This document shows, piece by piece, positions 27,401 to 37,687 of a stretch of 64,000 bases of DNA. Within the stretch, counting starts at the first letter, position 1. The number at the start of each line of letters is the position of its first letter. Both the position numbers and the translations under genes were made by a program. Where the stretch lies: the NCBI GenBank assembly GCA_902765025.1, contig CACWYC010000006.1, positions 54,914-118,913 of the forward strand. The letters are read 5' to 3'. This stretch comes from Oscillospiraceae bacterium. GTDB taxonomy: Bacteria > Bacillota > Clostridia > Oscillospirales > Oscillospiraceae. The notes beneath the pieces were generated by a model. That model saw nothing but the letters and a program-made list of their open reading frames with translations. It did not search any database and was not told where the DNA came from.

Positions 27401-28260
27401 TGAGCAACAAACGTCATATGGGCCTCAGGGCCAGCGCCCACATCAGCAATACGCTTATCTACATCGTGCTGGTGGTGATGAGCGTGGTGTGGCTGATTCC
27501 CTTCATCTGCATCGTGCTGCAATCCTTCCGTGTGGAGTCCACCTGGCAGGTGGGCTACGTCATCCCCCAGAAGTGGGGCTGGGACAACTACGTGGCCCTG
27601 TGGAACTCCGACTTTAAGAGATGGTATCTCAACACCTTTATCACCGCCCTGGCTACCGCCGTGGGGCAGACGGTGTTCGTGTTGTGCATGAGCTACACCC
27701 TGTCCCGCTTCCGCTTCAAGATGCGCCAGGGGCTGATGCGGTTCATGCTGGTGCTGGGCATGTTCCCCAACATGCTGGCCATGATCGTGCTCTACCGTGT
27801 GCTGAAGGACCTGGGACTGACCCAGGCCAACGCCGTGCCGGGCCTGATCCTGGTGTACATCGCCTCCTCCGGCATGGGCTACTACGTGTCCAAGGGCTTC
27901 TTCGACACCATCCCCAAATCCCTGGATGAGGCCGCCCGTGTGGACGGCGCCACCCGGGCCCAGGTGCTGTGGAAAATCATTCTGCCCCTGGCAAAGCCCA
28001 TCGTCATCTACACCATCCTCACCGCGTTTATGGCCCCCTGGGGCGACTTCGTGCTGGCGCGTTACATCTCCTTCGGCACCTCCGCCGGCATGAACGTGGC
28101 GGTGGGCATGTACAGCTGGCTGCAGCAGGATATGATCGGCCAGCGCTACACCATGTTCTGCGCAGGCGGCGTGGTGGTGGCCATACCGGTGACCATCCTG
28201 TTCATGTGCCTCCAGAAGTATTACGTGGAGGGCGTGACAGGCGGCGCCGTCAAGGGTTAA
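27400..28260 (+). CDS. MalG-type sugar ABC permease
   Basis: A 286-residue six-helix permease subunit. It has TM helices from about 22, the EAA motif in SLDEAARVDGATRAQVLWKIILP, and a C-terminal last helix ending in EGVTGGAVKG like MalG proteins. It pairs with the MalF-type permease to form the channel. A GAGGAGG lies upstream of both an ATG (27400, used here) and an in-frame GTG three bases earlier. Confidence 0.93.
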   Translation: MSNKRHMGLRASAHISNTLIYIVLVVMSVVWLIPFICIVLQSFRVESTWQVGYVIPQKWGWDNYVALWNSDFKRWYLNTFITALATAVGQTVFVLCMSYTLSRFRFKMRQGLMRFMLVLGMFPNMLAMIVLYRVLKDLGLTQANAVPGLILVYIASSGMGYYVSKGFFDTIPKSLDEAARVDGATRAQVLWKIILPLAKPIVIYTILTAFMAPWGDFVLARYISFGTSAGMNVAVGMYSWLQQDMIGQRYTMFCAGGVVVAIPVTILFMCLQKYYVEGVTGGAVKG

Positions 28261-28287
28261 CCGGACAGGAAATAAAGGAGAATTGAT

Positions 28288-29415
<1,128 letters not shown>

Positions 29416-29507
29416 GCTATCAAAAAACGGCGAAGCCGTATTCATACGCTATGGGGGGCTTCGGCGCAGGCCGGGGCCCCTTTTTGAAAGACAAACGCCC
29501 CTTTCCG

Positions 29508-29536
29508 TTGACAGACGGCGGCGGGCGCGGTACACT
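29508..29536 (+). promoter_or_regulatory. Promoter of malQ
   Basis: Perfect TTGACA, 17-base spacer, TACACT. It follows an interrupted copy of the 'tcaaaaaacggc..gccg' stem at about 29420-29440. Confidence 0.75.
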
Positions 29537-29587
29537 GATAATGGCCCTGCGGGGGCCACAGATTATGATTTGAAGAGAGAGAAACGT

Positions 29588-31075
29588 ATGCGTAAAAGCG
29601 GAATTTTGATGCCCATGAGCTCCCTGCCCTCCCCCTACGGCATCGGCACCATGGGCAAGAGCGCCTACCAATTTGTAGACTTTCTCCGCAAGGCGGGCCA
29701 GCGCTACTGGCAGCTGCTGCCCCTGGGCCCCACCAGCTACGGCGACAGCCCTTACCAGAGCTTTTCCACCTTTGCGGGCAACCCCTATTTCATCGACCTG
29801 GATCTGCTGGTGAAGGACGGCCTTTTGACCAAGGCGGACCTTGCCGACATCCACTGGGGCGACAATGCGGAGCGGGTGGACTACGGCTGCCTCTTTGTCC
29901 AGCGGTTCCCCCTGCTGCGGAAGGCCTTTGCCCGGGGCCGGGAGAAGCTGGCGGCGGAGCTGGACGCTTTCTGGCAGGAGAATCGGTCCTGGCTGCCGGA
30001 CTACGCCCTGTTTATGGCCATGAAGCAGCACTTCGGCATGGCCGCCTGGACGGAGTGGCCGGAGGAGGACATCCGGCTCCACCGGCCCGAGGCGGTGGAG
30101 CGGTGCCACGAGGAGTACCGGGACGAGGTGGCCTTCTGGGCCTTTTTGCAGTACCTGTTCTTCCGCCAGTGGAACGGTCTGCGCCGCTATGCCCATGAAA
30201 ACGGCGTGGCGTTTATCGGCGATCTGCCCATCTACGTGGCGCTGGACAGCGCCGACGTGTGGAGCAGCCCCGCCTTCTTCCAGCTGGACGAGGAGAACGT
30301 GCCCAAGGCGGTGGCGGGCGTGCCGCCGGATGAATTTACCGAGGACGGCCAGCTGTGGGGCAACCCCCTGTACGACTGGGACGCCATGCGCGCCAACGAC
30401 TACGGCTGGTGGATTCGCCGGATGGAGGGCGCGCTGAAGCTGTACGACGTGATTCGCATTGACCATTTCCGGGGCTTTGAGAGCTATTGGGCCGTGCCCT
30501 ACGGCGACACCACCGCCAAAAACGGCCAGTGGCTGCCGGGGCCGGGGATGGATTTGATCGGCATGCTGCAAAACTGGTTCCCCCAGATGGAACTGATTGC
30601 CGAGGATTTGGGCTTCACCACCCCGGGGGTGGAAAAGCTGCTGGCGGACTCCCGCCTGCCGGGCATGAAGGTGCTGCAATTCGGCTTCGACCCCGACGGC
30701 GAGTCGGGCTACGCCCCCCACAACTGCCACAAGCACAGCGTGTGCTACATCGGCACCCACGACAACGAGACCGTGAAGGGCTGGGTGAAAGCGGGTAAAG
30801 GCCAGCGCTTCCTGCGCTACGCCCGGGAGTATATGCACATTACGCCGGAGGAGGGCTGGTGCTGGGGCATGATCCGCACCGGCATGGCCACGGCGTCGGA
30901 GCTGTTCGTGATGCAGATGCAGGACGTGCTGGAGCTGGGTGGTGAGTGCCGCATGAATTCCCCCGGCACCGCCGCAGGCAACTGGCAGTGGCGCATGGCG
31001 CCGGACGCCATTACCCCCGCCCTTGCCACGAAGCTGAAAAAAATCACCTACACCTACCGCCGCTGCGAAAAGTAA
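29588..31075 (+). CDS. malQ: 4-alpha-glucanotransferase (amylomaltase)
   Basis: A 495-residue cytoplasmic GH77 enzyme that disproportionates maltodextrins, releasing glucose. Opening MRKSGILMPMSSLPSPYGIGTMG is the GH77 hallmark. Others are PTSYGDSPYQSFSTFAGNPYFIDLD, GDLPIYVALDSADVW, VIRIDHFRGFESYW (nucleophile Asp), LIAEDLG (acid/base Glu) and TLDNET-like GTHDNETVKGW. It is transcribed from its own promoter after the importer operon and ends just before the second 175-nt element. Together with the extracellular GH13 enzyme it forms a plausible starch-use route. Confidence 0.96.
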   Translation: MRKSGILMPMSSLPSPYGIGTMGKSAYQFVDFLRKAGQRYWQLLPLGPTSYGDSPYQSFSTFAGNPYFIDLDLLVKDGLLTKADLADIHWGDNAERVDYGCLFVQRFPLLRKAFARGREKLAAELDAFWQENRSWLPDYALFMAMKQHFGMAAWTEWPEEDIRLHRPEAVERCHEEYRDEVAFWAFLQYLFFRQWNGLRRYAHENGVAFIGDLPIYVALDSADVWSSPAFFQLDEENVPKAVAGVPPDEFTEDGQLWGNPLYDWDAMRANDYGWWIRRMEGALKLYDVIRIDHFRGFESYWAVPYGDTTAKNGQWLPGPGMDLIGMLQNWFPQMELIAEDLGFTTPGVEKLLADSRLPGMKVLQFGFDPDGESGYAPHNCHKHSVCYIGTHDNETVKGWVKAGKGQRFLRYAREYMHITPEEGWCWGMIRTGMATASELFVMQMQDVLELGGECRMNSPGTAAGNWQWRMAPDAITPALATKLKKITYTYRRCEK

Positions 31076-31105
31076 ACCATTTACACACAGAAACACCGGG
31101 TATCC

Positions 31106-31280
31106 GAGCCTGTCAAAAAACGGCTCTGCCGTTTTTTGACAATAGGATTGCAGTCTACTACGCGCACGAATAGTGCGCCGGAGGCGCACTATTCGCACAC
31201 TTCGTAGCCTGAGAAGTGAAAAAAGTGACGCGCATGTCGTCACTTTTTTCGGATTTCATGGGTTCGCGCCTGCGGGCGCG
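31106..31280. repeat. 175-nt dispersed structured element, copy B
   Basis: Same length and hairpin order as 11090-11264. Unpaired segments such as gattgcagtctact, cacacttcgtagcctgagaa and tcggatttcatgggttcgcg are identical or nearly so. The second and fourth stems differ by paired changes: cgaatAgtgcgcc/ggcgcacTattcg here against C and G in copy A, and Gtgacg/cgtcaC here against C and G. It sits between malQ and the convergent APC-GGDEF gene. Confidence 0.85.
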
Positions 31281-31307
31281 ATACCCGGTATCCTTTTTTA
31301 TTCTCTA

Positions 31308-33521
31308 TCAGCCCCGGACGTGGGCGCCCATGGCTTTCAGCTGCCGCTTGCGCTCGTACATGCGGCTGTCGGCCCGCTCGAACACGGCGTGGACGTTGCC
31401 GTCCCTGCCGGGAGCGTACACCGCCGCGCCCAGGGAGATAACGGCGCCGCCGGTGTGGATATTCTCCTCCACCTGATGGTTGAATTTCTCCAAAATCTCC
31501 TGGCGGTAGAGGAAGTCCGGGCCCTCCATCAGCACCACGAACTCGTCGCCGCCCACACGGAAGACGGGGCTGTGCTTGAAGAACTCACACACCATGTTGC
31601 TGGCCAGGCACAGGTAGGCGTCGCCGGCCTTGTGGCCCTGGGTGTCGTTGATATGCTTGAGGCCGTTGACGTCGCACACCAGCACGGCGAACTCCCCGGC
31701 AGTGCCGGCGGCGATCTCGTTGTTCATCCGGGCCTCGGCAGTGGTGTAGGCCAGCTTGTTTTTCACGCCGGTGAGGGGGTCGGTGTTGGCGATGGTGCGC
31801 ATGGCACCCAGCTCCGCCTCGCTGCGGATGGCCCGGCGGCTCATGGTGGTATAGTTGCTGAACAAAATGGCCAGGGAGATGGCAAACATGATGACCACCA
31901 CCATGATGCCCCGGCCGCCGGAGCGCTGGATCTCCTCCAGCACCTGCTGGACGACCGCCTGGCTCTCGCCGCTGGCGCCCAGGGTGGCGAAGTGGCTATG
32001 CAGCTCATACATGCCCTCACGGGTGGCCCGCATGGTATACTGGCTCATCCACACCAGGGACACGAACAGAATCAGGGACAGGAAGGCGATCCACACCGCC
32101 ATGGCGTTGCCGAAGCGGTTCTGCCGGTCCTTGCGCAGCACAAAGTGGAAGAACAGCAGCCCCGCCACCGACCAGATGACGAACAGGAAGTAGGTCTCCG
32201 TGGCCATGGAGGACTCGTGGAAGAAGTTGGGTATCAGCAAATAGGCGCCGAAGGCCACCATCAGCCACAGGCCCAGCTTGCCCGTCACCTTCTCCACCCT
32301 GTCCTTGTGGAAGGCGGCCATTTTCCCCGCGGCGGCGGACACGAAGCCGTACACGATGGTGGCGCCCAGGGTGGTGACGTCCACAATCCAGCCGATGGCG
32401 GTGCGGCCCACCAGGGGGATGAAGCAGGAGATGGCGGTGATGAGCAAAATGGCGTTGACGGGGGTGCCCTGCCCATTGAGCCGGGCGATGGGGGCGGGGA
32501 GAATCTCGTCCTGGGCCATGGCGTAAAACAGGCGGCTGAGGGCCGTGATGTTGCCGATGAAGCTGGTGAGCACCAGGCACAGCAGCGCCGCCATGAGAAT
32601 GGCGATGCCCGCGCCGCCCAGATAGTGCTCCGCCGCGTAGAAGGGGGGCAGGGCCTCGATGCCCTGGAGGTTGCCCAGGTCACGGATGTAGTCCAGCCAC
32701 GTGGCGTACTGGGGCGGGAAGGCCGTCACCGACAGGAGGGCCACGGCGATATACAGCGCGGTGGTGGCGACGACGGAAACGGTGAGGATACGGAAGGATT
32801 TGCCCACCGGGAAGGTGAACTCCTCCACCGCATGGGAGACGTTTTCAAAGCCGATGAAGGCCCAGGGGGAGATGACGGCGATGCTCACCACCTGGGAGAT
32901 GGCCCGGGTGTCGGGCACAAAGGCGGGGGCGAGAGAGCGGTCGTGCAGGAAAAGGGCCGCCGCGCACACGCCCAAAATGCCCAGGAAGAACACCGCCACC
33001 ATGACCACCATGGCCCGCATCATGGCCCTGCTCCAGCGGATGCACAGCACCGCCGCCAGCAGCGCCGCCGCCACCGTCAGCAGCACCTCGCCCAGGTACA
33101 CGTCGTAACCGAACAGCTCATAGAGCCGGCCGAACCGGAACACGTTGCCCAGGAAGATACGGGCAAACAGGGGCAGGCTGGTGAGGTTGGCCCACAGTAC
33201 GGCCAGGTACGTCAGCGCCAGCATCCACGACACCAGGAAGGCCCGGTCGTGGCCGTAGGCGTCACGGATATAGGTGTAGGCGCCGCCGGCGGAGGGATAG
33301 AGGTTCATCAGATAGTGGTAATTCCGGGCCACCAGCAGCATGATGGCAAGGCCCGCCAGCAATCCCAGCACCGTGCCCAGAGGCCCGGCCTCGGCCAGAT
33401 AGGTGTTGCAGGTGACCACCAGAGAGCCCCAGCCCACGCTGGTGCCCAGGGAGACGGCCCACACCTGCCGCGGCGACAGGTAGGGGCGCAGGGTACGGCT
33501 GGCTTCGGGTGCGGCGGACAT
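31308..33521 (-). CDS. APC-superfamily amino-acid permease fused to a GGDEF diguanylate cyclase
   Basis: 737 residues. Positions about 10-450 form an amino-acid/polyamine permease with about 12 TM helices, opening SLGTSVGWGS (the GxG substrate-binding unwound helix) and continuing with NYHYLMNLYPSAGGAYTYIRDAYG. Then comes an extra region with two TM helices enclosing an external loop (about 490-565). A full GGDEF domain follows (about 580-737), with DPLTGVKNKLAYT, VCDVNGLKHINDTQGHKAGD and RVGGDEFVVLMEG (GGDEF 657-661). All catalytic residues look intact, so it should make cyclic-di-GMP; there is no RxxD inhibitory site five residues ahead. The permease may act as an amino-acid sensor rather than, or besides, a transporter. 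Start ATG 33521 follows AAGGAAG. Confidence 0.92.
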   Translation of the reverse strand: MSAAPEASRTLRPYLSPRQVWAVSLGTSVGWGSLVVTCNTYLAEAGPLGTVLGLLAGLAIMLLVARNYHYLMNLYPSAGGAYTYIRDAYGHDRAFLVSWMLALTYLAVLWANLTSLPLFARIFLGNVFRFGRLYELFGYDVYLGEVLLTVAAALLAAVLCIRWSRAMMRAMVVMVAVFFLGILGVCAAALFLHDRSLAPAFVPDTRAISQVVSIAVISPWAFIGFENVSHAVEEFTFPVGKSFRILTVSVVATTALYIAVALLSVTAFPPQYATWLDYIRDLGNLQGIEALPPFYAAEHYLGGAGIAILMAALLCLVLTSFIGNITALSRLFYAMAQDEILPAPIARLNGQGTPVNAILLITAISCFIPLVGRTAIGWIVDVTTLGATIVYGFVSAAAGKMAAFHKDRVEKVTGKLGLWLMVAFGAYLLIPNFFHESSMATETYFLFVIWSVAGLLFFHFVLRKDRQNRFGNAMAVWIAFLSLILFVSLVWMSQYTMRATREGMYELHSHFATLGASGESQAVVQQVLEEIQRSGGRGIMVVVIMFAISLAILFSNYTTMSRRAIRSEAELGAMRTIANTDPLTGVKNKLAYTTAEARMNNEIAAGTAGEFAVLVCDVNGLKHINDTQGHKAGDAYLCLASNMVCEFFKHSPVFRVGGDEFVVLMEGPDFLYRQEILEKFNHQVEENIHTGGAVISLGAAVYAPGRDGNVHAVFERADSRMYERKRQLKAMGAHVRG

Positions 33522-33671
33522 AGTGACCCACTTCCTTTTATCGAGGTGAAAACGGCCTGCCGGGGCAGCGCCGCGTGATCGCAACAGAGAGACACGTTAT
33601 TATACCACGGCGGTGGTGGGTGTTCAACCAGAAAATACCTTTTTCTGTCAAAGGGATTTGCGGAAAATGCC

Positions 33672-33700
33672 TTGTGGAATAGGCCGGAATAAGGTATACT
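33672..33700 (+). promoter_or_regulatory. Promoter of the GGDEF-EAL gene
   Basis: TTGTGG, 17-base spacer, TATACT; leader about 70 bases. Confidence 0.6.
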
Positions 33701-33778
33701 GAAACAGATAATGGGGCGTGGGGCGCCTTTGGGCAGCCCGCGGTCCCGCAGCAACCCATCGGAACGGAGGCTTTTTTC

Positions 33779-35485
33779 ATGGAGCGACGCAGACAGGATT
33801 CTCTCACCGGCATCCCCACTGCGAACTATTTTGCCACCCTGGTCCAGGCGGCCCGGCAGGCGCTGGCGGCCCAGGGGCAGCCCCTCTCCGTTCTGTTTTT
33901 CGACATGAACGGCATGAAGCTGTTCAACAGCCTGTTTGGCTATGAGGAGGGCGACCGGCTGCTGCAGGCCATGGCGCAGCTACTGCTCCGGCGCTTTGGC
34001 CCGGAGCGGGTGTGCCGCGTGGGGCAGGACCACTTTGCCGCCTTCTGCGGCGACGTGGACTTTGACACCCTGCTGCCCCACCTCTACCAGGAGACCGCCG
34101 CCCTCAACGGCGGGCGCACCCTGCCTGTCCACGTGGGCATCTACCGGGATGTGCCCGAGGACATCACCCCGCTGGCGGCGGTGGACCGGGCCAAGATGGC
34201 CTGCGATATGCTTGCCGCCACCTACGCCTCCGGCAGCCGCTGCTTCGACACCTCCCTTTTGGCGGCGGCGGACCACCGCAACTACATTTTGGAGCATCTG
34301 GACCAGGCCCTCAGCGAGGGCTGGATTCAGGCCTATTTCCAGCCCATTATCCGCTCCGCCAACGGCTGCATCTGCGACGAGGAGGCGTTGACACGGTGGA
34401 TTGACCCGGACAAGGGGCTGCTGTCGCCGGAGGAGTTCATCCCCGCGCTGGAGGAGACAGGCCTCATCTACAAGCTGGACCTGTACATGGTGGACCAGGC
34501 CCTGGCCGCCATGCGCAAGAAGGCGGCGTGCGGCGTACACATCGTGCCGGTGTCGGTGAACATCTCCCGGGCCGACTTCGCCGCCTGCGACGTGGTGGAG
34601 GAAATCGAGCGGCGGGTGGCGGCCGCCGGCGTGCGCCGTGACCTCTTAAACGTGGAAATCACCGAAAGCGCCGTGATGGAGAACCCCCAGTATATGCGCA
34701 CCCAGATCGACGCCCTGCGCTCCCTGGGCTACAAGGTGTGGATGGACGACTTCGGCAGCGGCTACTCCTCCCTTGACCTGTTGCAGAGCTTTGACTTTGA
34801 CCTCATCAAGTTTGACATGACCTTCCTGCGCCAGTTCCACACCGGCCCCAAGAGCCGGATTATCCTGGCCCAGCTGATGAAAATGGCGCTGAAGCTGGGG
34901 GTGGACACGGTGGTGGAGGGCGTGGAGACGGCGGAACAGGTGCACTTCCTGCGGGGCATCGGCTGCGACAAGCTGCAGGGCATGTACTTCCGCCAGCCCA
35001 TCCCCCTGGACGAGGTAATTGACCGCAGCCGCAACCAGGTCGACCTGCGGTTTGAAAACCCTCTGGAGGCGGACTACTACTGCGCCGTGGGCACTGCCAA
35101 CCTCAGCGACCCCGCCTTTGTGGACAGCAAGCCCACCGAGGCCATCCGGCCCTTCCTCCACTCGGTGCCTATGGCCATCTGGGAGCTGCAAGACGGCCAT
35201 ATCAGCCTGATGCGGTGCAACAACGCCTACGGCGAGCTGCTGGAGCTGCGGGGCGGCACGGCACTGCCGGAGCTGGATATCTGCGACGTGACGCTGCCCC
35301 GGCAGCCGGATGCGGCGCTGATTGCGGCGGCGGAGCAGTGCCGCGCCGAGGAGCGCTGGATCACCGTGCGCCACAGCGCCCAGCACGCCCACAACATCAC
35401 CCTCCACTCCATGCTGCGGCGGCTGGCGGTGAACCCCGTCACCGGCGCGGTGGCGGTGATCGTGGTGGTCATCGCGGGGCTGTAA
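33779..35485 (+). CDS. Cyclic-di-GMP phosphodiesterase: degenerate GGDEF, active-looking EAL, C-terminal PAS-like region
   Basis: A 568-residue soluble protein with no TM helix. The GGDEF domain (1-150) begins right at the start (DSLTGIPTANYFATL), and its signature is GQDHF (82-86), so cyclase activity is unlikely; it may bind GTP or dimerise. The EAL domain (about 165-410) keeps E202-A-L, NVEITESAV, DDFGSGYSSLD, KFDMTF and VVEGVETAEQ, all needed for hydrolysis. The C-terminal about 120 residues look PAS-like (AIWELQDGHISLMRCNNAYGELL), an unusual place for a sensor. It diverges from the APC-GGDEF gene, giving a make/break pair for cyclic-di-GMP. CGGAGG lies 8 bases before ATG. Confidence 0.92.
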   Translation: MERRRQDSLTGIPTANYFATLVQAARQALAAQGQPLSVLFFDMNGMKLFNSLFGYEEGDRLLQAMAQLLLRRFGPERVCRVGQDHFAAFCGDVDFDTLLPHLYQETAALNGGRTLPVHVGIYRDVPEDITPLAAVDRAKMACDMLAATYASGSRCFDTSLLAAADHRNYILEHLDQALSEGWIQAYFQPIIRSANGCICDEEALTRWIDPDKGLLSPEEFIPALEETGLIYKLDLYMVDQALAAMRKKAACGVHIVPVSVNISRADFAACDVVEEIERRVAAAGVRRDLLNVEITESAVMENPQYMRTQIDALRSLGYKVWMDDFGSGYSSLDLLQSFDFDLIKFDMTFLRQFHTGPKSRIILAQLMKMALKLGVDTVVEGVETAEQVHFLRGIGCDKLQGMYFRQPIPLDEVIDRSRNQVDLRFENPLEADYYCAVGTANLSDPAFVDSKPTEAIRPFLHSVPMAIWELQDGHISLMRCNNAYGELLELRGGTALPELDICDVTLPRQPDAALIAAAEQCRAEERWITVRHSAQHAHNITLHSMLRRLAVNPVTGAVAVIVVVIAGL

Positions 35486-35505
35486 ACTCTCTTTTTCCAA
35501 CAAAT

Positions 35506-35552
35506 AAAACACTCTCCGTTCCCCTTTTCAGGGCGGCGGAGAGTGTTTTTTG
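35506..35552. terminator. Bidirectional terminator between GGDEF-EAL gene and polysaccharide operon
   Basis: aaaacactctccg / cggagagtgtttttt with a T-run on the plus strand and A-run opposite; it ends both convergent units. Confidence 0.85.
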
Positions 35553-35565
35553 CGTTTTTTGCTTT

Positions 35566-36669
35566 TTAGATGGGCTGGCCCTCGTACACCGCCCGCTGGA
35601 CAGCCAGGAAGCCGGCGGTGGCATAGGGGGTGCAGTCGTAGGGGCGGCGCTCCCGATAGCGGCCCTGGGACAGAATGGTGTCCGCCCACTTCTCGGGGCC
35701 GTCGGACAGGGGCAGGTACACCGCGCCGCCTAAATCCGTCTGGCGGGGCACATTGTCGGAGGCGCAGCAGAAAAGCCCGGTGGCCTGGGCCTCCACCAGC
35801 ACGATGCCGAAGCCCTCGGCTATGGAGGGCTGCATCAGCACCGAGGCAGCCTGCATGGCGGCGGGAATGTCGGCGTCCGGGGGCAGGGGGGTGACGCAGC
35901 CCTCAAGGCCCAGGTCGCGGATGCGCCGCCGCACCTTGTCGCCGTAGCTGTTGGCGGTGTCGCCCACCAGGGTCAAGGTGGCGTCACTGCCCCGGTCCCG
36001 CAGGGCGCGAAGCACATCCAGGGTGAAAAGCTGGTTTTTATTGGGGCTACAATAGCCCACCTGCAACAGGCGCAGGGGCTGGGGGCCGTCGTGGGGGACG
36101 AAAAAGAAGCGGCGCTCATCGTAGCTGTTGGGCACCACGCCGGCGGGGATATCCGGGCCGAAGGTGGTGGCGTTGGCCAGGGGGGAACAGCCCACCAGGG
36201 CGGTGGCGTGGCGGAGGATGGCGCGGCGGCTCACGCGGCGAGTGAGCCGGGTCAGGGCGCCCATGGCATCGTCCGCCGGCCAGCTCTTGTGGGTGTGGGC
36301 CACCCGGACGGGTACGCCACGGCGGTGGGCCGCCGCCAGGCACGCGCCCATATCGAAGTCGTTATGACAGTGGATGACATCGTAGTGCTGCCGCCCCAGC
36401 AGCCGCAGCAGGTAGCCATAGAGATGCACCGGGTGCAGCAGCTCCGCCAGGCGGCGGAGGGGGCGGGGGCCGGGCCGCCACTTGGGGCAGCGGTAGATGG
36501 CGCCGCCGTAGGAGAGGAACTCCGGCTCATAGAAGCCCCGGGATTCCGTGTGGAGCAGCAGGTCGAAGTCGTATTCTTCATGGAGGCCCCGGACGGTGGC
36601 CATCAGCACGGCGGGGACGCCGCTTTTATCCATGCCGCCGGCGGCCACCAGCAAAACACGCTTTTTCAT
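35566..36669 (-). CDS. GT4-type glycosyltransferase, last gene of the polysaccharide operon
   Basis: A 367-residue GT-B glycosyltransferase. The N-terminal Rossmann half starts KKRVLLVAAGGMDKSGVP. The C-terminal half has LQVGYCSPNKNQ and the retaining-GT motif EGFGIVLVE (E-x7-E). HNDFDMG and AHTHKSW segments fall in the acceptor domain. Likely it adds one sugar to the lipid-linked repeat unit on the cytoplasmic face. It lies one base downstream of a GT2 gene. Confidence 0.88.
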   Translation of the reverse strand: MKKRVLLVAAGGMDKSGVPAVLMATVRGLHEEYDFDLLLHTESRGFYEPEFLSYGGAIYRCPKWRPGPRPLRRLAELLHPVHLYGYLLRLLGRQHYDVIHCHNDFDMGACLAAAHRRGVPVRVAHTHKSWPADDAMGALTRLTRRVSRRAILRHATALVGCSPLANATTFGPDIPAGVVPNSYDERRFFFVPHDGPQPLRLLQVGYCSPNKNQLFTLDVLRALRDRGSDATLTLVGDTANSYGDKVRRRIRDLGLEGCVTPLPPDADIPAAMQAASVLMQPSIAEGFGIVLVEAQATGLFCCASDNVPRQTDLGGAVYLPLSDGPEKWADTILSQGRYRERRPYDCTPYATAGFLAVQRAVYEGQPI

Positions 36670-36670
36670 A

Positions 36671-37672
36671 TTACCGCCCTTTCAGGCCGTAGATGATTTT
36701 CCACAGCCGCATGACGGGGAAGCTGCTTTTCAGCATCACGTCCCGCTTGTTTTTGTCCACATCGGTATCGAAATAGTACGCCCGGTAGAACTCGTCGGCA
36801 CGGAGCTTGGCGATCTCCGCCTTGATTTTACCCCAGGGCATATCGCTGATGAAGGCTTTACGGGTCACGTCCCGGAGGATTTTGCAAATCCACACCCGGG
36901 CGCCGTGGGTCAGCTCATCGTCGCCCCGGCTCCATTTTGCCGCGTAGGCCATGCGCCGCAGGCACACCTTTTTCTCCGAGGGGAAGAACTTGGGGTTGTA
37001 GCTGCGGGACATGCTGCCCACCGTCTTGCGCCAGTAGTACAGCACCGCGTCCAGATACTCCACCTGCTGCGCCCGGTCCAGCACCACCAGGGTCTGGTAC
37101 AGGTCCTCGCCGTTGGAGATGCCCTCGATGTCGTCATAGACCTCCGGGTCCTCCAGCAGCTCCCGGCGGATGCACTTGGCCCAGATGTTGTTCATCTTGT
37201 CGGTGACGCAGGCGAGGCGATAGAGGGTGTATTTGTCCTCGCCCCGGAACACGGTGCCACCGGGGAAGTCGTAGGCGAAAAGGGGCGTTTTATGCTCGGG
37301 GTCGGAGGTGGCGTTGTAGAGAATCACGTCGCTGTGGCGCTCCGCGATGGCGGCGAGCAGGGCGGCGATGGCCCCGGGCAGCAGGGCGTCGTCGGAGTCT
37401 ACGGAGACGATGTACTCCCCCTCCGAGGCGGCAAGGCCGATGGAGCGGGTCTTCAAAAGGCCGTGGTTTTGCTGGTCGATGATGCGGACGCGGGCGGCGG
37501 GATATTCCGCCGTCATCTCCCGGCACAGGGCCAGGGAGCGGTCGGTGGAGCCGTCATTGATAAGGATGAATTCCACCTTCTCCGTGGCCTGGGTCAGCAG
37601 GGAGCGGAGACATTCCTCGATGTACTTCTCCTGGTTGTAGATGGGCACGATGACGGAGATGACGGGCTTCAT
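36671..37672 (-). CDS. GT2 family glycosyltransferase
   Basis: A 333-residue GT-A inverting transferase. It opens VISVIVPIYNQEKYIEECL, with LINDGSTDRSL and the metal/nucleotide site SVDSDDALL (DxD). The C-terminal region has no TM helix, so it is peripheral to the membrane. It adds a sugar in the repeat unit of the encoded polysaccharide. AAGGAGG precedes the ATG. Confidence 0.9.
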   Translation of the reverse strand: MKPVISVIVPIYNQEKYIEECLRSLLTQATEKVEFILINDGSTDRSLALCREMTAEYPAARVRIIDQQNHGLLKTRSIGLAASEGEYIVSVDSDDALLPGAIAALLAAIAERHSDVILYNATSDPEHKTPLFAYDFPGGTVFRGEDKYTLYRLACVTDKMNNIWAKCIRRELLEDPEVYDDIEGISNGEDLYQTLVVLDRAQQVEYLDAVLYYWRKTVGSMSRSYNPKFFPSEKKVCLRRMAYAAKWSRGDDELTHGARVWICKILRDVTRKAFISDMPWGKIKAEIAKLRADEFYRAYYFDTDVDKNKRDVMLKSSFPVMRLWKIIYGLKGR

Positions 37673-37687
37673 AGGGCTTCCTCCTTA

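Noticed and set aside
31173..33578. 801-codon plus-strand frame opposite the APC-GGDEF gene
   Set aside because: The minus-strand protein has permease helices and a perfect GGDEF domain; the plus-strand translation is low-complexity His/Gln/Gly.
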